DNA of 64,000 nucleotides from Liolophura sinensis (taxonomy: Eukaryota > Mollusca > Polyplacophora > Chitonida > Chitonidae): NCBI RefSeq assembly GCF_032854445.1, contig NC_088301.1, positions 31,587,830-31,651,829 on the forward strand, in the 5' to 3' direction. Positions 58,551 through 64,000 of this stretch are shown piece after piece (positions within the stretch are counted from its first letter, which is position 1; every line of letters starts with the position of its first letter). The notes under the pieces were generated by a model. The model saw only the letters and a list, made by a program, of their open reading frames with translations. It did no database searches and was not told where the DNA came from. A program made the position numbers and the translations under genes.

Positions 58551-58647
58551 AAGCTCTGCCCCGTTTCCTCTTATTTCGTCGTCGTATAAGTGAAATATTC
58601 TTGGGTACGGTGTAAAACACCAATCAAATAAATAAATAAATAAATTA
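58551..58647 (+). mobile_element. SINE-A 3' fragment in intron 2
   Basis: CTCTGCCCCGTTTCCTCTTA, TCGTCGTATAAGTGAAATAT, TCTTGGGTACGGTGTAAAAC and the AAATAAATAAATAAATAAAT tail. Head absent. Confidence 0.8.
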
Positions 58648-58694
58648 AAGTTCCACATACACGACGGCACTGAACTCCACTCTGCTGGTCGCAC

Positions 58695-58990
58695 GGAGTT
58701 TGGTCCCACCCACCGATGGGCTTTCGGAGTTTGGTCCCACTCACCGAGGCCATACAGAGATTGGTCCACTTACTGATAACCATCAGTTGGCCCCCCTCAC
58801 CGATGGCCATATGGAGATTGGCTCCACTCACCGATGGCCATAACGAGTTGGTTCCACTCACCGATGGCCATAACGAATTGGTTCCATTCAGCGATGGCCA
58901 TACGGAGTTTAGCTCTACTCACAGATGGCCATAACTGCCTCGTTAACGGCCATAAGGAGATGGTCCGACTCGTCAATGGCCGTGCGATGT
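58695..58990 (+). repeat. 30-bp minisatellite, about 10 units
   Basis: CCGATGGCCATAACGAGTTG then GTTCCACTCA, with variants at both ends. Several frames on both strands are open across it (58571-58861 -, 58716-58934 +, 58834-59121 +), a by-product of the 30-bp period. Confidence 0.9.
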
Positions 58991-59267
58991 TATTATTACG
59001 TGTAGCTGTTTCAGCTGTCGCATCGGTATGCCGCAAATATACACAGGTGCTTACAACCCAATGCAACGGTCGGATTGAGCTGGGTCTTCAGATCCCTTGT
59101 ATACCGAGCTTGACAAATTGAATTTCTTTACGTCATCTGCTGGATTAACTGTACAGCCCTCATTTTCATGACACTCGCCGTACGGGTCTTTATTATGATG
59201 TGGCTATAGTAATGGAAGCAAACGCAACAAATCCGCTTGTCTCTAAAAACAATTTGCTCTCCGGTCG

Positions 59268-59416
59268 TTCCTCAGAAGATCTGCCAGCTACCTGCAGATG
59301 TTCGAGAGTTTCCCTCGAGTTTTGCCCGGTTTCCTCCCACCATAATGCTGGCTTCCGTCGTATAAGTGAAATATTCTTGAGCTCGGCGTAAACACCAATC
59401 AAATGAATGAATAAAT
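59268..59416 (+). mobile_element. SINE-A, 5'-truncated, ending 30 bp before exon 3
   Basis: GATCTGCCAGCTACCTGCAG, TTTGCCCGGTTTCCTCCCAC, ATAATGCTGGCTTCCGTCGT, GTGAAATATTCTTGAGCTCG and tail AAATGAATGAATAAAT. The tail runs almost into the polypyrimidine tract of the exon 3 acceptor. Confidence 0.85.
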
Positions 59417-59446
59417 CTAAAACAGTTTGTCTCTTTTCTTTTTCAG

Positions 59447-59494
59447 CATGGTGGAGTAAAAAGTCTATGGATTCAATCAGTGATTTGGCATCAG
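59447..59494 (+). CDS. Secreted peptide precursor, coding exon 3 (candidate mature peptide)
   Basis: A very strong acceptor (TTTGTCTCTTTTCTTTTTCAG, ending 59446, shown without its outer bases) and donor GTCAGT (59495). The exon is 48 bp, again a multiple of three with the same phase on both sides. It completes a Ser codon and encodes WWSKKSMDSISDLAS plus the first base of the next codon. With exon 2 the region after Lys-Arg reads NSWWSKKSMDSISDLAS. A second dibasic Lys-Lys lies inside, so either NSWWS or a longer peptide could be released. No Cys is present. The end of the precursor is not resolved. The family is unknown to me; an antimicrobial or other secreted helical peptide is an alternative to a neuropeptide. 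Confidence 0.68.
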
Positions 59495-60144
59495 GTCAGT
59501 CTTAAGTTTATGTCCACATTTGGTTTTCAGTGTGTGAATATATAAACGCATATCTAAGGGCGACTAGGCAATTTTGGTTGTAATGACCCAAACCAAAAGT
59601 ATTACCTGACTGAAAACAGCCTCAAGGTGTAGGCATGTGATATTCACTGGGTCACTTCTCTTATATAGTTCAATGCACGATATCTCCGGTATAATGCAGT
59701 ATTTAGATTGTTCATCTTGAGGCAATGGTCCCAGTTTTATAAAGGAAACTAAATAAGGAACTACATATCAAGGTGTGATGGGCAAATAGCTTTCGTACAG
59801 GGATACACCTACTGGCATCTTACTGACACAGTGTTTAAATTTTGTTTCTTTTATCTGGATGCTTGAGTTATTGTGTTATCCTTTATATCCGAACGTGGAT
59901 AAAATGATTTCAATAGCTAATAAAAGGCAAAAATTCACGTGTGAACAAGTTTGACGGTGTGTAAGCGAGGATTGTCTATCTGTGTAATGTCATTGAGGCG
60001 CAGGGACGGGTAAAAAGATCCATGCGTCTATTTCATTGCAAAAGTGTATTGATTTTGAACGTGATACCTGGCATATTGATTTCGCAGTCTTTTATCTGTG
60101 GGAGAAAACCTAATACTTGACACAGAATAACGACATAATTTATT
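59495..60144. other. No gene recognised; presumed intron 3
   Basis: Plain AT-rich sequence after the exon 3 donor. Confidence 0.4.
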
Positions 60145-60200
60145 TAATCATGTAACGGTGTTTAACGCTATATTCAAGGGCTGTTCACTTATTACGACGA
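60145..60200 (-). mobile_element. Possible SINE-A 3' fragment, diverged
   Basis: TTTAATCATGTAACGGTGTT, TAACGCTATATTCAAGGGCT then TTCACTTATTACGACGA follow the SINE-A 3' end on the - strand (GGTGTTTTACGCCGTACTCA). The rest of the element is not recognisable. Confidence 0.5.
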
Positions 60201-61107
60201 TTGTCAAGTCTGTGGGTTGTTGAACTGATAGGGGGTCCAGAGATGGATTTGAGCATACAACCTAACTGGTCTGAGGCCCAGCTGTTTTGGCGGGATAAAC
60301 ATTTTATCCGAATGAGCGGGCGAGGGTCCAAGCGCGAAGTAAAAGGAAGCCAGTGTCCTGAGTATGGAAACACTGGATTAACAATGAACTTGGTCGCCAT
60401 TTATTTTAGTTTTGCTGCTAAAGTGTCTGTGTGATCCTTGTCATTTATACTATGTTGTAATGCTCCTGGGATGATCTGAACGTCTCTAGGCATCCGGGAA
60501 CCCAGGCTGTAATAAATTATCTTGAGAAAATCCAGCAAAGTGTAAAAACTTGTCTCGGAATACGGATAGCATCACATAAATCACATAACGATTGTGATTG
60601 TCCAATCACAACCAGGATGAACAATTTTCTTCTAATCCATAGCCTCATCCAGGGAATGTCTGAAACTAAATCTCGTGAGATTTTACGAGACAGCCCCTCA
60701 TGTTTTAATTAATTTACGGCCAAGATCCATTTTTGCCTGGGGTGATATCCTTTGAAAACTCAGCTTGGTTCTCGACTAAATGAACATACGCTGTTTCCAT
60801 TGTCCTCAATGACATGCAGGATATATAATATAACAAGTGCTATATCTAAATGGGGATCAAGCACGGGTGCTTATGGAATAAAATTTGTATGCAGTTTGAT
60901 GTCATAATAATGTTGTAAGATTAGTTATTGTAATACCACTATCGGAGAATAGAGATGAGAAAAGAATTGGCTTTTATAACTCTCAGATCACGAAGCCGCT
61001 GGAATAAGTTCAATACACATATTTGAACAAAATAGACAAATAATACAACTAACAATAATATACAAAGCAACACAAATGATTACAAATATATATGTATAGT
61101 CTCTTAT
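60201..61107. other. No gene recognised
   Basis: Opposed ORFs at 60185-60434 on both strands lack motifs. Nothing else is seen. Confidence 0.4.
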
Positions 61108-61852
61108 TGTTGACAGTGTCTAAATCCGGATGGAATATTCCGGCTTCCAAAGGCGAGTCAGTCAACCTAAATATAGAATGCAGGGTTCAGATGAATTTCC
61201 CAATCAAAATGACAATGCCGGGCATGGCATACTGACGATGGTTTATTCCCCCAGCTGCCTGTGAAGGTGTAACTTCTCTGGGTGGACAGGTTTACAGTAG
61301 CGTCCGTGATGCCAATCTGGCGATGTATGTTTCACTCCTTGGAAATACACACAAAGTCACTTTCAGAGTAAACTGTTAAGACATATACGTAATCGCGCAA
61401 ACACACAATGAGAGATACAAGCTCCAAAATAACATCTCAAGAAATAGCAAGTGGCAAAACACAAGCTCACAAAGTGCAACATACAGAAAATGGAGTACAC
61501 ATGAAGAATGTCGAATAGCGTGAAAGCCGATATCTCCAAACCGAGTAAAATCCTTCACAGTGGATGACAGTAAACATGACTGCTCTCAAATAGACTTGAG
61601 TAAGTGACTGCTCACAAGTGAATTTGAATGAATGACTACCAGCTTCGCATCTCCGTCGCTCTTTTTATAGACTAACGTAAAGAAAATTCTGGATGGTTTG
61701 ATCGTGACCATGTTTACAACACCGATACATATTTCCAGAATATATACCCTTTGTACAATGACACTAAACTTATAAACACCGAAGCCTAGAGAACGCTCGA
61801 CAGTGCAGGCTATAACGTTCACAAAGAGAACAATTTAGGTCGGTCACTGACA
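61108..61852 (-). mobile_element. Possible solo LTR
   Basis: On the - strand the segment starts TGTCAGTGACC, has a TATA box in CTATAAAAAGAGCG (about 61667), then a polyadenylation signal in GGGGAATAAACC about 410 bp further, and ends near CACTGTCAACA. TG and CA ends, TATA and AATAAA in this order are what an LTR needs. No second copy, no internal region and no clear target duplication are seen, so the boundaries are guesses. Confidence 0.25.
61255..61379 (+). CDS. Candidate last exon of the peptide precursor
   Basis: The acceptor TGGTTTATTCCCCCAG (ending 61254) leads into a frame that fits exon 3: the shared codon becomes Ala, followed by ACEGVTSLGGQVYSSVRDAN and ending FRVNC before TAA at 61377. 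The Ser, Ala and Gly rich start continues the style of exon 3, and it would add two Cys. Against it, a 41-codon open frame is easily met by chance, and the whole region also reads as a solo LTR on the other strand. The AATAAA at about 61854 could serve as a polyadenylation signal. Confidence 0.28.
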
Positions 61853-64000
61853 AATAAAAAAAAATATAAAAGAATATATAATACAATGTTTAAAGAAGGG
61901 GTTCGTAGCAGTTATGAATTCAGAATTTGCCAGACATTCTAAATAACCCTACCGGCATCGTTGCCCTGCATTTGTTCTGCATGCAGGCTGTATGCTGGTC
62001 CATTGGTAAAGGGGTGATAAAAGAATGACATTCGAGACCGCTATTTCTGTGATAAATCTGATAGTATTTGGCTTGTAATCCACTTGACTTCAAACAACTT
62101 TGACCTCGTCATGAAATGCTTCACAGAGCCCAAAGTCTGAACTGAAGACGATAGGGCTCAGTTATGAGAGGTTTATTTATTAAATATGAAACGAAATATA
62201 CGAATTATCAAAAGAGAGAAACAAATATATGCAATTGCAAACCCTGGTCGTGATTCTAAACAGGGGAAAACGTCAAGCTATAGAAAATATCAACACACTT
62301 ATTGTCCAGGAATTAAAAACGTTTATATCACGGGACTAGGAACATCAAACAACTCATAGAGCTCATAACATTATTAATACTCCAAATTAACTAACAACTC
62401 TTCGGACACATTTAACCTTTAAAAAATGAGTTATGAACTTGATAACATTATAAAAACCTTCTGTGATGCCATAAACGAGAACCTCATACTGGTCCTTTGG
62501 ACCTTTATCTAATATACCACACACCCAGTGGATGTGATTATGGGGTTTGTAGTTTCAACCTGAGGACAAATGTTAGAAATCAAACGATTTATATATTTAC
62601 ATATTTTAACCTGGAGACCATCTTAGACCAAGAGGATTTGTTCTTTCATTGAAAGATTATGACAAATTTTGCTTCAACGCGTGAATACGACTTGATCCAG
62701 AGCGATCTTGGTGTTCAGAATCTCAAAAACAACAAATATTATAGCAATTTTGCGTCTGTCTGTTTTCCTTTGTTTGTAAGTCGGGAAATTTTACACCCTG
62801 CAGTTAAGATTTCCAGATCTGTCGCTCATATATTTGTACTTGACATGTCACCAACGTATTCATATGTAGGCCTACACAAGAAAAAATTGCACATTTCTCT
62901 CGTCCGCTGTATTGGATAAATCCTCACTTTATCGTCCCTCATCCTTTATTTTCTAGTCAATGAAAGTGCCGAATTAAATCAAGGAATCGCCATGTCTGTG
63001 TGGATAGTCTCAATAAAATCAGGCAGGTTGTCCAGTAGAGAAATGATGAAGGTCGAAGATGATCCCTTCCACCTTCACAAAGATCCACACAGCTGCCAGT
63101 AGCTCTGATATTAATGCAGTCATATGTTGATATTGGCTGACTTGTTAACCCTAAACTCTTATATCCATCCACGATATTTGAAAAAATCATAACTCAGTAC
63201 GGAATAGGCCCGCAGTTTACGTGTCTGACCGCGTGATCACGAAGCTGTCTTAGCCATAACTTCAAAACAGTTTACTACGCTAACATTGTGACTTACCCTG
63301 AGATTTTTTACTTTAATAGCTAGAGTTGATTTATCAGGAAATTGAAATTTAGCGTGAAAGTTTAAATCTAAGTTCAGGAATAAGTAAAGTTTTAAGTAAT
63401 AAAAACCACAAGTTAAAACTAATATTGGGTTTAGTAAGACAGCGTTGTGATCCTGGTGCCACGAATTCAAATTACTAAAGCTATAAAGAGACGAGTGCTT
63501 AAGGTTTGAAGAGTGATTTTGTTTTATTTCTGTCTTTTTTTTGCTTAGTTTCAAACGCCGTATCGTTTTTCAAGAATATTTCTCAAAGGCCACCTTTTTT
63601 TTCGCGGAAAAAAAAGAAATAAACTTTTACTACATGCAAAACTACAAGTTAAGACCGAAGTTATGACTATCACAGTCAGCAGCAGTATCCCCGACCCAAT
63701 CGTTACTGCCCTCCAAGCTCTAAGTCCATTTTAGTCCTCAAGGCCCCATTATTCATTTGTCAGAAAAAAAACCCTCCTGCGATACATATCGCTAAAGGTA
63801 AAAAGACTCCTAGTGTACCATGTGACCTGTCAGAAATGTTAGTTAATTTTTTTTGATTACGTATGCTATAACATGAGCACCCGCGGACAGTGTGATAAAA
63901 TGCTTGACAAAAAAAAAACTTTTTCCACGTAAAGGCATTCGTGTTCAAGCCCTGTGGAGCATTTCTGGCGCTTCCACCTTTCTGAGACGTTTTTTTCGTA
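61853..64000. other. No gene recognised
   Basis: AT-rich sequence with several A or T runs (61855-61863, 63533-63540, 63597-63615, 63908-63918). ORFs at 62659-62919 (+), 62957-63190 (-) and 63237-63554 (-) have no motifs, and no repeat of this window is found. The missing end of the peptide gene may lie here or beyond. Confidence 0.4.

Overview
This window reads as nuclear DNA of an animal, most likely a mollusc and probably a bivalve. The basis is the repeat content: several copies of a tRNA-headed SINE ending in a short (AAAT)n-type tail, a second tRNA-headed SINE family, several short palindromic DNA transposons (MITEs), and many minisatellites, all separated by long non-coding sequence with no operon-like packing. 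The taxon is inferred from my memory of molluscan repeats; nothing in the window proves it.

The best gene is on the + strand in the right third. Three short exons (44383-44457, 52683-52754, 59447-59494) have clean splice sites, and all introns interrupt codons after the first base, so they join in frame. Together they encode the start of a small secreted precursor: a signal peptide, an acidic spacer, a Lys-Arg processing site, then a Trp-Trp-containing peptide. It looks like a neuropeptide or peptide-hormone precursor but matches no family I can name. The 3' end is unresolved. A possible last exon at 61255-61379 lies inside a segment that looks, on the - strand, like a solo LTR. The introns (8.2 and 6.7 kb) are full of minisatellites and mobile-element copies.

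Other coding signals are weak. They are a possible exon at 8188-8342 (+), an open stretch at 23433-23720 (+), a possible exon at 27455-27747 (-), a frameshifted membrane-protein fragment at 29484-29860 (-), and a small ORF with a good Kozak context at 1205-1336 (+). None is assigned to a family with confidence. There are no rRNA genes, CRISPR arrays, reverse transcriptase or transposase genes, and no stand-alone tRNA genes that I can support.

Layout: 1-14 kb holds SINEs, MITEs and dispersed families C and D in otherwise unremarkable sequence. 14-25 kb is mostly plain DNA with a higher-order tandem array (18.7-19.3 kb) and a duplicated module (22.5-24.8 kb). 25-38 kb holds more tandem arrays, SINEs and the weak coding fragments. 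39.2-40.6 kb is a 22-copy 60-bp minisatellite that happens to be open for 449 codons on the - strand. 44-59.5 kb is the peptide gene with its repeat-rich introns. 60-64 kb holds the possible LTR and nothing else recognisable.

Family letters used below (SINE-A, SINE-B, C, D, MITE-1 to MITE-3) are local names for repeats found by comparing copies within this window.
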